This document shows positions 17,501-25,610 of a stretch of DNA of 64,000 bases, one piece after another; positions within the stretch are counted from its first letter, which is position 1, and each line of letters begins with the position of its first letter. A program made the translations under genes and the position numbers. Source of the DNA: Luteimonas granuli (GTDB taxonomy: Bacteria > Pseudomonadota > Gammaproteobacteria > Xanthomonadales > Xanthomonadaceae); the NCBI RefSeq assembly GCF_007795095.1, contig NZ_CP042218.1, positions 1,240,001 through 1,304,000 on the forward strand, written 5' to 3'. The notes under the pieces are model-generated. The model searched no databases. It saw nothing but the letters and a program-made list of their open reading frames with translations, and had not been told where the DNA came from.

Positions 17501-17681
17501 CCGCGCGCTCGGTGGTGGCGGCGTCGGCGCCGGGGTAGGTGGCGCCCACGGTGACCTGCGGCGGAGCCACGTTCGGGTAGGACTCCACGCCCATGTTGAG
17601 CAGGGCGATCACGCCGGAGAGCGCGATCAGGATCGAGATGACCCAGGCGAAGACCGGATGATCGATGAAGAAACGGGGCAT
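14520..17681 (-). CDS. RND-type multidrug efflux pump, HAE1 (AcrB) family
   Basis: A 1053-residue inner-membrane proton/drug antiporter of a tripartite pump. Twelve membrane helices with two large periplasmic loops are evident. The proton-relay residues are present: the paired Asp in GIVVDDAIVVIENVER (TM4, AcrB Asp407/408) and the Lys in GLAAKNAILIIEFA (TM10, AcrB Lys940). The N-terminus MPRFFIDHPVFAWVISI is canonical. The adaptor gene is 5 bp upstream in the same operon. No outer-membrane channel gene follows, so a TolC-type protein encoded elsewhere is assumed. Confidence 0.95.
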   Translation of the reverse strand: MPRFFIDHPVFAWVISILIALSGVIALLNMGVESYPNVAPPQVTVGATYPGADAATTERAVTQVIEQQLTGIDNLLYFSSSSSSSGRASITLTFQTGTDPDIAQVQVQNKVALATPRLPTEVTQQGVVVAKANAGFLMVVALRSSNPAFDRNALNNLIGASVLEQISRVPGVGSTQQFGSEYAMNIWLNPDRMQGYGLSASQVLQAVRGQNVQFAAGSIGSDPAPEGQGFTATVSAEGRFSTPEQFGDIILRADGDGSTVRLKDVARITIGAQGYGFDSKFNGQPTGAFAVQLLPGANALTVAEAVTSRMDELQGSFPQGVEWFSPFDSTTFVTISIKEVVKTLLEAVVLVFLVMLVFLQNLRATIIPTLVIPVALLGTFLGLSMLGFTVNQLTLFAMVLAIGIVVDDAIVVIENVERIMSEEGLAPREATIKAMEQITGAVVAITVVLAAVFIPSALQGGASGEIYKQFAITIAVAMAFSAFLALGFTPALCASFLRKEDAHHGEGGGGRRRNMVYRTFNRYYDRIAATYVRHVGSAISHAPRWMLVFAALVVVTGLLFTRLPGSFLPEEDQGYAMAIVQLPPGSTLQRTQAVFEDVRRTLEQVDGYEGMMQVAGFSFIGQGENVGMAFIKLKDWSERDGTVQDFIQAANGALYGIRDAQIFVVNLPTVQGLGQFGGFDMYLQDRAGLGREALTGARNQLLGAAAQDPALTAVRPNTLENAPQLKLTVDRVQAQAMGLSVADIYSTIQLMLAPVYVNDYFADGRVKRVNMRADAPYRTDPGSLARFHTPGPANAEGERSMIPLSNVVSSQWVMNTPSLTRYNGYSAVNIVGSQAPGHSSGEAMGAMERIVDEELPAGFGYDWAGMSYQEIIAGNTATLLLVLSVVVVFLALAALYESWSIPVAVLLIVPLGILGAVVFTTLRPGLSNDIFFKIGMITVIGLAAKNAILIIEFAVLERAQGKPLREAVVEAARLRFRPILMTSFAFIMGVTPMALSTGAGANARHALGTGVIGGMLFATFLGLLLIPVFFVTVRRVLGERLDGPAPAEGSAAG

Positions 17682-17686
17682 CGTCG

Positions 17687-18829
17687 TCAGTCCTGCGCGG
17701 ACGCGTCGTCGCCGGCATCACCGCTCGTCGCGGGCTGCCAGGGGGTCGCCGTCGCCGGCTCGCCCACGCGCGCGCGCTGCAGGCCCGAGACCACGACGCG
17801 GTCGCCCGCGGCCAGGCCGGCGGTGACGATCCAGTCGCCGCCTTCGGAGCGGTCGATGGTCACGTCCTTGCGCGCGACGGTGTCGTCGGCGCCCACCACC
17901 AGTACGTAGGGGCCGGTGGCATCGCGCTGCACCGCGGCGTGCGGCACGGGGAACACGCCGTGCTGCACGCCCAGCGTCGCCACCAGGGTCACGTAGGTGC
18001 CCGGCAGCAGGCGGCGGTCGGGGTTGGGCAGGATCGCGCGCAGCGAGACCGCGCCGGTGTCCGGGTCCACGGTGTCGCCGGAGAAATCGAGCTGGCCGGC
18101 ATGCGCGTAGGGGCTTCCATCGGGCAGTTGCACCTGCACCTGCACCGCGCCTTCGCGGTCGAGCTGCATCGCGCGCACCTGGTCGAGCTCGGCCGCACCC
18201 ATGGTGAAGTTCACGTACAGCGGATCGATCTGGTCGACGGTGGTCAACAGGGTCGCCGAGCCCTCCCCCACCAGCGCGCCCTCGGTCACCTGCTGCTTGC
18301 CGGCGCGGCCGGAGATCGGTGCGCGCACGGTGGCGTAGCCGAGGTTGATGCCGGCGCTCTCCACCGCCGCCTGCGCGGCCTGGACCGCGGCACTGGCACT
18401 GCGTTCGGCGGCGAGCGCGTTGTCGAGATCGGACTGCGAGATGAACTTCTGCGGCGCGAGGCTGCGCGCGCGGTCGGCGGCAGCGCGGGCGTTGGCCTGG
18501 TTGGCACGGGCCTGGGCCAGCGCGGCCTGGGTCTCGCTCGCGGCCGCGCGCAGGGGCGCCGGGTCGATCTCGAACAGCACCTGACCTTCGCGGACGTCAC
18601 TGCCTTCCTGGTAGGCGCGGCGCTGCAGCACGCCCGCGACGCGGGCACGCACGTCGGCACTGCGGTAGGCCGCGAGGCGGCCGACGAGGTCGCGCTTCAG
18701 CAGGGCGTCGCCCGGCTGCACCACGACCACGCCGAGCTCCGGCGGCGGCGGCGCCGCGGGCGGGACGTCGCCACCGCAGGCGGCCAGCGCCAGGAGCGGA
18801 AACAGGAGCGTGATGGCGGCACGGCGCAT
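17687..18829 (-). CDS. RND efflux periplasmic adaptor lipoprotein (AcrA/MexA-like)
   Basis: A 380-residue membrane fusion protein. It has a lipoprotein signal with lipobox LAAC (Cys18), followed by a Pro-rich linker. Lipoyl-like halves occur near VRARVAGVLQRRAYQEGSDVREGQVLFEIDP and GYATVRAPISGRAGK (motif groups, not contiguous), separated by a coiled-coil hairpin rich in Ala/Gln. Beta-barrel and membrane-proximal domains follow. It is the first gene of the two-gene efflux operon; the promoter must lie in the short gap to bioD or within bioD's 3' end. No adjacent TetR repressor. Confidence 0.94.
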   Translation of the reverse strand: MRRAAITLLFPLLALAACGGDVPPAAPPPPELGVVVVQPGDALLKRDLVGRLAAYRSADVRARVAGVLQRRAYQEGSDVREGQVLFEIDPAPLRAAASETQAALAQARANQANARAAADRARSLAPQKFISQSDLDNALAAERSASAAVQAAQAAVESAGINLGYATVRAPISGRAGKQQVTEGALVGEGSATLLTTVDQIDPLYVNFTMGAAELDQVRAMQLDREGAVQVQVQLPDGSPYAHAGQLDFSGDTVDPDTGAVSLRAILPNPDRRLLPGTYVTLVATLGVQHGVFPVPHAAVQRDATGPYVLVVGADDTVARKDVTIDRSEGGDWIVTAGLAAGDRVVVSGLQRARVGEPATATPWQPATSGDAGDDASAQD

Positions 18830-18875
18830 GGTCTTCCCCGGGGGCGGATTTTTGAACCCGCGGAGTATGGCAGCG

Positions 18876-19601
18876 TCACCGTGGAGCGATCGTGCCTGAA
18901 GTCAGGGTGGCCACGGCATCCGCGGCGGCCATGAGGCAGCCGGCCAGCATGCGGGGCTCGGGCGCCGCGGCATGCGGCAGCACCCCCAGACAGGGCGCCG
19001 GCAGCGCATCGCGCAGCAGGCCGAGGTAGTCGTCGCGACGCTCGAATCCGGGATCCACCGCGCTGCCGATCCAGCCCAGCAGGCGGCAGCCGTCGCCGGT
19101 GACCGCACGCGCGGTCAGCCGCGCGTGGCTCAGGCAGCCCAGGCGCAGGCCCACCACCAGGATCACCGGCAGGTCCAGCGCGTGCGCGAGATCGGCGTGC
19201 TCGATGCCGTCGGCCAGCGGCGACAGCCAGCCGCCGGCGCCCTCGACCACCACGACGTCGGCGGTGGCCGCGAGCCGCGCATGGGCCTCCAGCAGCGGCG
19301 GCATCGACACCGTGATCCCGGCGGAGCGCGCCGCCAGCTGCGGCGCCGTCGGCTCCGTCAGCGCCCACGGATTGACGTCGGCGTACGCCGGGGACGGCAT
19401 GCTGGCGGCCTGCAGGGCGAGCGCATCCTCGTTGCGCAGGCCCCCGGGCGTCGGCTCGCAGCCGGCGGCGACCGGCTTCATGCCGACCGCGCGCAGCCCG
19501 CGCCCGCGCAGCGCATGCAGAAGCGCCACACTGGCCAGGCTCTTGCCGACGCCGGTGTCGGTTCCGGTCACCAGCACGCCAGGCGCTAGACTGGGGGGCA
19601 T
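18876..19601 (-). CDS. bioD: Dethiobiotin synthase BioD
   Basis: ATP-dependent carboxylase that closes the ureido ring of dethiobiotin from 7,8-diaminopelargonic acid. The P-loop is VTGTDTGVGKS near residues 11-21, followed by GMKPVAAGCE and VVVEGAGGWLSPL. Length 241 (E. coli 225). The ATG at 19601 overlaps the start codon of the divergent fRMsr gene by 2 bp. An in-frame GTG at 19577 would also fit and lies nearer the family start. No other biotin genes are nearby. Confidence 0.92.
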   Translation of the reverse strand: MPPSLAPGVLVTGTDTGVGKSLASVALLHALRGRGLRAVGMKPVAAGCEPTPGGLRNEDALALQAASMPSPAYADVNPWALTEPTAPQLAARSAGITVSMPPLLEAHARLAATADVVVVEGAGGWLSPLADGIEHADLAHALDLPVILVVGLRLGCLSHARLTARAVTGDGCRLLGWIGSAVDPGFERRDDYLGLLRDALPAPCLGVLPHAAAPEPRMLAGCLMAAADAVATLTSGTIAPR

Positions 19602-20085
19602 GTTCACATCGCAAAGTCTAAGCGGCGACAAGCCGCAGCAGTACGCCCAGCTGGCCGCCCAGGCGCGCGCCCTGCTCGCCGGCGAGCGCGACCGCATCGC
19701 CAACGCCGCCAACCTGTCGGCGCTGGTCTACCACGCTCTCCCGGATCTCAACTGGGTCGGCTTCTACTTCTTCGACGGCACCGAACTGGTGGTCGGCCCC
19801 TTCCAGGGCCAGCCCGCCTGCGTGCGCATCCCGCTCGACCGCGGCGTCTGCGGCGCGGCGGCCAGCAGCGGCCTCACCCAGCGCGTCGAGGACGTCGAGG
19901 CCTTTCCCGGGCACATCGCCTGCGACGCGGCCTCGCGCTCGGAGCTGGTGGTGCCGCTGTTCCACGACGGCGCCCTGGTGGGCGTGTTCGATCTCGACAG
20001 TCCGGTTCCCGGCCGGTTCGACGTTGTCGACCAGCAGGGGCTCGAGGAGATCGCAGGCGTGTATCTGGAATCACTGGGGGCATGA
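19600..20085 (+). CDS. msrC: Free methionine-(R)-sulfoxide reductase, GAF domain
   Basis: Reduces free Met-R-sulfoxide with thioredoxin. The 161-residue GAF protein carries the three redox cysteines of the fRMsr family: Cys74 (QPACVRIPL), Cys84 (RGVCGAAA) and Cys108 (GHIACDAAS). Also typical are NWVGFYFF and GVFDLDSP. The start codon overlaps that of divergent bioD, so the promoters lie inside each other's coding region. The stop overlaps the next gene as ATGA. Confidence 0.93.
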   Translation: MFTSQSLSGDKPQQYAQLAAQARALLAGERDRIANAANLSALVYHALPDLNWVGFYFFDGTELVVGPFQGQPACVRIPLDRGVCGAAASSGLTQRVEDVEAFPGHIACDAASRSELVVPLFHDGALVGVFDLDSPVPGRFDVVDQQGLEEIAGVYLESLGA

Positions 20086-20450
20086 GCACCCCGCCGCTGA
20101 AAATGCGCAACATCGGACCGAAATCCGCCGCCTGGCTGCGCCAGGTGGGATTGAGGACGCCCGAGGCCCTCGCCGAGGCGGGACCGCTGGAAGCCTTCAT
20201 GCGCATCAAGCGCGCCGGCTTCAAGCCGAGCCTCAACCTGCTCTACGCGCTGGAAGGCGCACTGTGCGACTGCCACTGGCAGGAGGTCCCTGATGCCCGG
20301 CGCGTGGAGCTGGTGGCGGCCGCCGAGGAGGCGATCGCCGAGCTGCCGCCGCCGCGCAACCGTCCGCCGGCGGGCCCGGTGACCACCACGATCATGCAGC
20401 AGGTCGACGAGGATGCGGAAGGTCTGGGCAGCCGGCCGCCAAGGCCTTAG
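20082..20450 (+). CDS. TfoX C-terminal domain protein
   Basis: A 122-residue protein whose first 80 residues match the TfoX_C domain: MRNIGPKSAAWLRQVGLRTPEALAEAG is a helix-hairpin-helix-like segment, followed by FKPSLNLLYALEGAL. Full TfoX/Sxy competence regulators have an additional N-terminal domain, which is absent here; stand-alone TfoX_C proteins are common in this family. Translationally coupled to the upstream fRMsr gene (ATGA). The tail beyond residue 85 is Pro/Arg-rich and poorly conserved in appearance. Role unknown. Confidence 0.82.
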   Translation: MSTPPLKMRNIGPKSAAWLRQVGLRTPEALAEAGPLEAFMRIKRAGFKPSLNLLYALEGALCDCHWQEVPDARRVELVAAAEEAIAELPPPRNRPPAGPVTTTIMQQVDEDAEGLGSRPPRP

Positions 20451-20469
20451 ACTGCGCACACTTTCTGGT

Positions 20470-20700
20470 GACCCGAGGGGATTCCCCCGAGGGTTGAAAC
20501 GGGAAGCCGGTGACCTTCCGCCCGCGCCATGCGGAGGAAGCATTCCGGCGCTGCCCCCGCAACGGTAAGCGAGGTAACACCCCGGCAAACCGCCACTGTG
20601 CATCCGCACGGGAAGGCGCCGGGGCTGGACGTGATGGTCGGAAAGCCGGCCTGCATCCGCCCGCGAGCCCGGAGACCGGCCAGGAAGCCCACTGGTTGCG
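20470..20700 (+). ncRNA. Cobalamin riboswitch
   Basis: The conserved core is present in order: GGGAAgCCGGTGA (about 20500-20512), GCGCTGCCCCCGCAACGGTAA (around 20548-20568; core GCCCCCGCAACGGTA), the CCACTG element (about 20593), GGGAAGGCG, and the B12 box AGCCCGGAGACCGGCCA (20666-20682). It sits in the 376-bp leader before the BtuB-like receptor and is expected to bind adenosylcobalamin and lower receptor expression. Ends are approximate. Confidence 0.93.
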
Positions 20701-20826
20701 ATGCGGAGGGCGTCGCGGCGGCAGTCGCCCCGCGTGCGTGCGTGGCCTTCCGTCGGATCTCCCTTTCTGTCGCGACCGACCCACACCGGTCGCGCGGGCG
20801 TGCGCGACGCATGGAGATCCCGATCG

Positions 20827-22707
20827 ATGAAACCGCAACACCAGACCCTGTTCCTCGCCGTGGCGCTTGCCCTGTCCCCGGTCGCCATCGCCGGCGGCGC
20901 GATCCAGGCCACGGACCTCGACACCATCGTGGTCACCGCCACCCGCACCGCGATCAAGGCCGAGGACAGCAACGTCCCGGTGCAGGTGATCGACCGAGCG
21001 GTGATCGAACGCAGCCAGGCCGCCTCGCTGGTCGACCTGCTTCGCGGCCGCGCCGGCATCAACCTTGCCAACCAGGGCGGCCCGGGCAAGCTGACCTCGA
21101 TGTTCCTGCGCGGCACCGAGTCCGACCACGTGCTGGTGCTGGTGGACGGCGTCCGCATCGGCTCGGCGACCGCGGGCATGGTGATGTTCCAGGACCTGCC
21201 GCTGGAGCAGATCGAGCGCATCGAGATCGTGCGCGGACCGCGTTCGAGTCTGTACGGCTCCGAAGCCATCGGCGGCGTGATCCAGATCTTCACGCGCCGT
21301 GCCGGCGACGGCGAAGGCCTGCGGTCGAACTTCAGCCTGGGCGTCGGCAGCAACGCGCTGCGCCAGGCCAGCGCGGGCATCGGCGGCGGCGGCGAGCGCG
21401 GCTGGTTCCAGGCCCAGGGGGCGTGGCAGCGCACCGACGGCATCGACTCGTGCCGGGGCACCGCCGCGGGCTGGGGCGCCGGCTGCTACGCCGACGAACC
21501 CGACCGCGACGGCTACCGCAACGCATCGGTGAGCCTGCGCGGCGGCGGCAAGCTCGGCGAAACCGTCGAGCTGGAGGGTCACGCCATGGTGGCCGACGCC
21601 TTCAACGAGTACGACGGCACGGTGTTCGGCGGCAACGAGGCGGACAACCGGCAGCAGGTCTTCGGCGGCCGGCTCGGCTGGCGGCCGCGCGAGGGTGCCG
21701 ACGTCAACGTTCGCATCGGCCGCGCCGACGACAAGGCCGAGAGCCACTTCTTCGACCACGCCACCGGCACGCGCAGCTTCGCCAGCACCATCGACACCCG
21801 CCGCGACACCGCTTCGGCGCAGGGCGATTTCGCCGTCGGCGGCACGCAACTGCTCAGCGCCGGCATCGACTGGATGCGCGACCGGGTCACCGGCAGCACG
21901 GACTTCACGGTCGACCGCCGGGACAACACCGGCGTGTTCCTGGCGTACCAGGGCGGTTTCGGCGCGCACAGCCTGGAAGCCAGCCTGCGCCATGACGACA
22001 ACGAGCAGTTCGGCGGCCACTCGACCGGCAGCCTCGGCTATGGCCTGAAGTTCGGCGACGGCTTCCGCTTCACCGCCAGCGCCGGCACCGGCTTCAAGGT
22101 GCCGACCTTCAACGACCTCTACTACCCGGGCGGCTGGGGCAACCCGGACCTGGAGCCCGAAGAGTCGCGGACGCTGAACCTCGGCATCGCGCAGTACGGT
22201 GATGGCTGGAACTGGAGCTTCAACGCGTTCCAGACCGACGTCGACGAGCTGATCGGCTATGACGCGGGTTTCGCGCTGGTGAACGTCGACGAAGCCCGCA
22301 TCCGCGGCGCAGAGCTGACCGGCTTTTTCTCGCTGGCGGGCTGGGACCTCAACGCCGAACTCAGCCACATCGACCCCCGCAACCGCAGTGCCGGCCCGAA
22401 CCTGGACAACTGGCTGCCGCGGCGCTCGCGCAATACCGCGCGCGTCGACGTGGACCGCGCGTTCGGTGCCTTCCGCGCGGGCGTCAGCGCCTTCGGCAGC
22501 GGCGAACGCTTCGACGACGCCGCCAACTCCGTGCGGCTGCCGGGCTACGGCACGCTGGACCTGCGCGTCGAGTACGCGATCAACGCCGACTGGACCCTGC
22601 AGGCCCGCGTCAGCAACGTGTTCGACCGCGAGTACGAAACCATCGCCTGGTACAACCAGCCCGGCCGCGAGTACGGGCTGACCCTGCGCTACAGCCCCGC
22701 CAATTGA
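20827..22707 (+). CDS. btuB: BtuB-like TonB-dependent cobalamin receptor
   Basis: A 626-residue outer-membrane TonB receptor. It has a Sec signal peptide (about 1-23), a TonB box DTIVVTATR, a plug domain with LRGTESDHVLVLVDGVRIG and VRGPRSSLYGSEAIGGVIQI, and a 22-strand barrel ending in a terminal strand YGLTLRYSPAN. Function as the vitamin B12 receptor is inferred from the plug similarity to BtuB and from the cobalamin riboswitch in its leader. The chosen ATG at 20827 follows the riboswitch and begins the signal peptide. No BtuCDF genes follow. Confidence 0.92.
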   Translation: MKPQHQTLFLAVALALSPVAIAGGAIQATDLDTIVVTATRTAIKAEDSNVPVQVIDRAVIERSQAASLVDLLRGRAGINLANQGGPGKLTSMFLRGTESDHVLVLVDGVRIGSATAGMVMFQDLPLEQIERIEIVRGPRSSLYGSEAIGGVIQIFTRRAGDGEGLRSNFSLGVGSNALRQASAGIGGGGERGWFQAQGAWQRTDGIDSCRGTAAGWGAGCYADEPDRDGYRNASVSLRGGGKLGETVELEGHAMVADAFNEYDGTVFGGNEADNRQQVFGGRLGWRPREGADVNVRIGRADDKAESHFFDHATGTRSFASTIDTRRDTASAQGDFAVGGTQLLSAGIDWMRDRVTGSTDFTVDRRDNTGVFLAYQGGFGAHSLEASLRHDDNEQFGGHSTGSLGYGLKFGDGFRFTASAGTGFKVPTFNDLYYPGGWGNPDLEPEESRTLNLGIAQYGDGWNWSFNAFQTDVDELIGYDAGFALVNVDEARIRGAELTGFFSLAGWDLNAELSHIDPRNRSAGPNLDNWLPRRSRNTARVDVDRAFGAFRAGVSAFGSGERFDDAANSVRLPGYGTLDLRVEYAINADWTLQARVSNVFDREYETIAWYNQPGREYGLTLRYSPAN

Positions 22708-22730
22708 CCCATGACCCTGTGGGGGCGGCT

Positions 22731-22801
22731 GTGGGAGCGGCTACAGCCGCGATGGCCCGCGCTCCCGGCAAGGGTCTTCGCGGCCATGGCCGCTCCTACA
22801 G
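22731..22801. repeat. REP dyad pair (GTAG/GTGG type)
   Basis: Two inverted hairpin elements: GTGGGAGCGGCTACAGCCGC (from 22731) and, in opposite orientation, a copy reading GTAGGAGCGGCCATGGCCGC on the minus strand (22777-22801). The tetranucleotide GTAG at the foot of the stem resembles REPs of Stenotrophomonas. The pair lies between convergent btuB and gph, and the TAG of the second element is the gph stop codon. Confidence 0.85.
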
Positions 22802-23470
22802 GGTGACGATCGGGGGTTTCGTGAGGGCGGGCAGCCCGGCCAGGTCGTCGAGCACCGCCACCGCGCCCGCGCGATCGAGGTCGAAGTCGCGTGGGTACCC
22901 GTGGCGCAGCAGCACCAGGTCCATGCCGGCCGCCCTCGCGGCGCCGGCATCGGCCTCGGAGTCCCCCACCATCAGCGTGTCGTGCACCGGCATGCGGTGC
23001 AGCGCCGCGAGATGCAGCAGCGGCATCGCGTTCGGCTTGCGCTCGGCCAGGGTGTCGCCGCCGACGATGTGCGCGAAGTATCCGTCGATGCCCATCGCAT
23101 CGACCAGCACGCGCGCCATGCGCTCGGGCTTGTTGGTCGCCATCGAGATCGCCACGCCGGCACCGGCCAGCGCGGCGAGCGTTTCGACCGTATCGGGGTA
23201 CAGCTTCGCGTTGAGCAGCAGGCAGGCTTCGTAGTGCGCCATGAACCGCGGCAGGGTCTCGTCCACGCCGGCGCGGCTGCCGGCATGGCGCAGCGCGCTG
23301 TCGAGCAGCACCCGCGCCCCCAGGCCGATCCAGGAGCGCACCATGGCCTCGTCCTCGCGGCCGTGGCCGAGTTCGTCGAGCGTGCGGTTGACCGCTTCGG
23401 CAATGTCGGCCGCCGAATCCACCAGCGTGCCGTCGAGGTCGAACAGCACCAGCTTCCAGGGAAACACCAT
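22796..23470 (-). CDS. gph: Phosphoglycolate phosphatase, HAD family
   Basis: A 224-residue HAD hydrolase that removes phosphoglycolate arising from DNA 3'-end repair. Motif I is FDLDGTLVDSA (nucleophile Asp11), motif II is ISMATNKPERM, and motif IV is MVGDSEADAGAARAAGM. The cap domain is of the Gph type. The ATG at 23470 has GGAGAAGAG upstream. It lies 41 bp behind the kinase gene on the same strand. The final codons run into a REP element whose GTAG supplies the TAG stop. Confidence 0.9.
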   Translation of the reverse strand: MVFPWKLVLFDLDGTLVDSAADIAEAVNRTLDELGHGREDEAMVRSWIGLGARVLLDSALRHAGSRAGVDETLPRFMAHYEACLLLNAKLYPDTVETLAALAGAGVAISMATNKPERMARVLVDAMGIDGYFAHIVGGDTLAERKPNAMPLLHLAALHRMPVHDTLMVGDSEADAGAARAAGMDLVLLRHGYPRDFDLDRAGAVAVLDDLAGLPALTKPPIVTL

Positions 23471-23511
23471 CTCTTCTCCGCGCCGCGCAGGATGCCGGGC
23501 AACCCGGGAGC

Positions 23512-24813
23512 CTACCTCGCGCCGCGTGCCGGCGGGTTGCGGGCGACCCGCGCGCTGCCGAAATCCAGCCGTGCCCGGGTGCCGCACCCCGGCTGCGACT
23601 CGATCTCCAGCACCCATCCCAGGTGCCGGCACAGGCGCGTGATCAGGTCCAGGCCGATGCCGCCGCCGTCGCGCACGCCGCCGCGCGCGGCGCGTGCGTA
23701 GATCGCACTGATCTCCTCGGGGCTCATGCCCTGCCCCGGGTCCTCGATCTCGACCAGCGCGTCGTCGCGCAGGCGCACGTGGATCACGCCGCTGTCACTG
23801 TTCTCGATCGCGTTGCGCAGCAGGTTGGCGATCGCCGCCTGCACCACCGGCATCGGAGCGAGCAGTTCGCAGTATGGCAGCGGCGCCAGCGCGATCTCCA
23901 GGCCCTTCGCCGCGGCCATCGGAAGGTGATCGTCGACGATCTCCGGAAGCAGTTCGCCCAGGAGGATGCGGTCGTTGGCCTGTGCCAGCCGCGCCGGATC
24001 CTTGGCCAGCACCAGCAGCAGCGACAGCAGGCGCTCCATGTCGCGGGTGGTGCGGTGGATGCGGGCAAGCTTGGCGCGCGCCTCGGGCGGCATTGCCGTC
24101 ATGGCCAGCGCCAGCTCGGCCGAACCGGCGATCACCGAGATCGGCGTGCGCAGCTCGTGGCTGGCACTGTCGATGAACGCGCGCTCGCGCTCGACGAACT
24201 CGGCGTTGCGATCGATGTAGCCGTTCACGGCCTGGGCGATGACCTCGAGCTCCACCCCCGCCGAGGCCGGGACCTCGACCCGGGTGGCGGATTCCCCGGG
24301 GACCAGGCGCGAGATCTGCCGCGCGAGGTCGGTCAGCGGCCGCACCAGGCGCTGCGCGCCCAGCATGGCGAACAGGCCCAGCAGGACCGCCACCAGCAGC
24401 GTCGATCCCAGCAGGGTGGCGGCGATCTCGCGCTCGCTGCGCTCGAAGTCGGCGATGTCGATCGCCAGCGCCAGCATGTCGCCGCCGACCTCGCGCGACA
24501 TCAGCACGTACTCGCCGTCCCCGATCCGGACCTCGTCGTGCAGGCCCGGGCCGAGCGCGACGACTTCCGGCGGCAGCGGGCGCGCGTCGCCGAACAGCAC
24601 GAGGGTGTCGGTGTCGTGCCACTGGTAGCCGGGCTCTTCGCTCCGGCGCTCCAGCAGGTGCTCGAACTCGGCCGTGAGCAGGGACTCCCAGACCAGGGCC
24701 TCGGCGCGTTCGTTGAGCGTGTAGCCATGCACCAGCACCACCAGCGACAGCAGCGCGACGTAGGCGGTCAGCGCCTGCATCAGGCGTCGACGGAGGCTCC
24801 TGCGCGTCCTCAT
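23512..24813 (-). CDS. Sensor histidine kinase
   Basis: A 433-residue membrane kinase. TM1 lies at about 12-31 and TM2 at about 134-152, with a periplasmic sensor of about 100 residues rich in acidic residues. HAMP is followed by HisKA with His219 in SASHELRTPIS. The HATPase domain has N-box NLLRNAIENSD, DPGQGMS and a reduced G2 region GGIGLDLI. The 4-bp ATGA overlap with the upstream regulator shows coupling. Divergent to this pair is the GT39-GT2-LAB_N envelope set, a plausible regulon. Signal unknown. Confidence 0.88.
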   Translation of the reverse strand: MRTRRSLRRRLMQALTAYVALLSLVVLVHGYTLNERAEALVWESLLTAEFEHLLERRSEEPGYQWHDTDTLVLFGDARPLPPEVVALGPGLHDEVRIGDGEYVLMSREVGGDMLALAIDIADFERSEREIAATLLGSTLLVAVLLGLFAMLGAQRLVRPLTDLARQISRLVPGESATRVEVPASAGVELEVIAQAVNGYIDRNAEFVERERAFIDSASHELRTPISVIAGSAELALAMTAMPPEARAKLARIHRTTRDMERLLSLLLVLAKDPARLAQANDRILLGELLPEIVDDHLPMAAAKGLEIALAPLPYCELLAPMPVVQAAIANLLRNAIENSDSGVIHVRLRDDALVEIEDPGQGMSPEEISAIYARAARGGVRDGGGIGLDLITRLCRHLGWVLEIESQPGCGTRARLDFGSARVARNPPARGAR

Positions 24814-25502
24814 CCGTCCGCACCCTCCTCCGTGGGCATCGCCATGCGGTAGCCGACGCGCGGCAGGGTGTGGATCAGCTTCACCGCGAACGGCCCGTCG
24901 ACGCTGCGCCTGAGCTCGTAGACGTGCGAGCGGAGCATGTCGCCGTCCGGCGGTTCGTCGCCCCAGAGGGCATGCTCGAGACGCTCGCGGGTCACCGCCG
25001 CGGGGCTGGCGCGCATCAGCACCTCCAGCAGCTTGCGGCAGGCCGGGTAGAGGTGCAGCACGCGGCCGCCGCGGGTGGCTTCGAGGGTCGCGAGGTCGAG
25101 CCTCAGGTCGGCGACCTCCAGCACCCGCCGGCGGCCGTGGCCGGTGGCGCGGTGGACCAGCGCCTCGAGCCGCACCTCGAGTTCGGGCAGGGCGAAGGGC
25201 TTGGTCAGGTAGTCGTCGGCGCCGGCGCGGAAGCCTGCGATCTTGTCGGGCAGCTCGTCGCGCGCGGTCAGCATCAGCACCGGTACGTCGTTGCCCGCGT
25301 CGCGCAGCCGGCGCAGCACTTCCGGGCCGTCCAGCCGCGGCAGCATCCAGTCGAGAACGATCGCGTCGTAGGCCTGTGCGCCGGCCAGGTGCAGGCCGTT
25401 GGGCCCGTCCGGCGCGGCGTCGAGCAGGTGCCCGCGCGCCTCGAAGTATTCGAAGATGTTGGCGACCAGGTTGCGGTTGTCTTCGATGACCAGCAGGCGC
25501 AT
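24810..25502 (-). CDS. OmpR-family response regulator
   Basis: A 230-residue regulator: receiver domain with Asp51 in VLDWMLPRLDGPE and Lys in DDYLTKPFALPE, then a winged-helix domain ending in KLIHTLPRVGYRMAMPTEEGADG (hallmark VGYR). The ATG at 25502 begins the canonical MRLLVIEDN. It is divergent, across about 108 bp, from the GT39 gene, so it may control both directions. The general type is that of QseB/ColR regulators; I cannot assign a named system. Confidence 0.89.
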   Translation of the reverse strand: MRLLVIEDNRNLVANIFEYFEARGHLLDAAPDGPNGLHLAGAQAYDAIVLDWMLPRLDGPEVLRRLRDAGNDVPVLMLTARDELPDKIAGFRAGADDYLTKPFALPELEVRLEALVHRATGHGRRRVLEVADLRLDLATLEATRGGRVLHLYPACRKLLEVLMRASPAAVTRERLEHALWGDEPPDGDMLRSHVYELRRSVDGPFAVKLIHTLPRVGYRMAMPTEEGADG

Positions 25503-25610
25503 GTGGACTTCCCGTTTGGCGTGCAATGATCGCCGGTGGGCCGTCGGAACGGCGTCGGAGCACATCGTGGCACGCCGGTTCCGACGTCTCTTCCACCTTG
25601 CATCGGGATC

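Noticed and set aside
14175-17909. Open frame of over 1200 codons on the plus strand
   Set aside because: Antisense to the RND pump gene; His/Gln/Arg-rich, no domain, starts inside the palindromic repeats.
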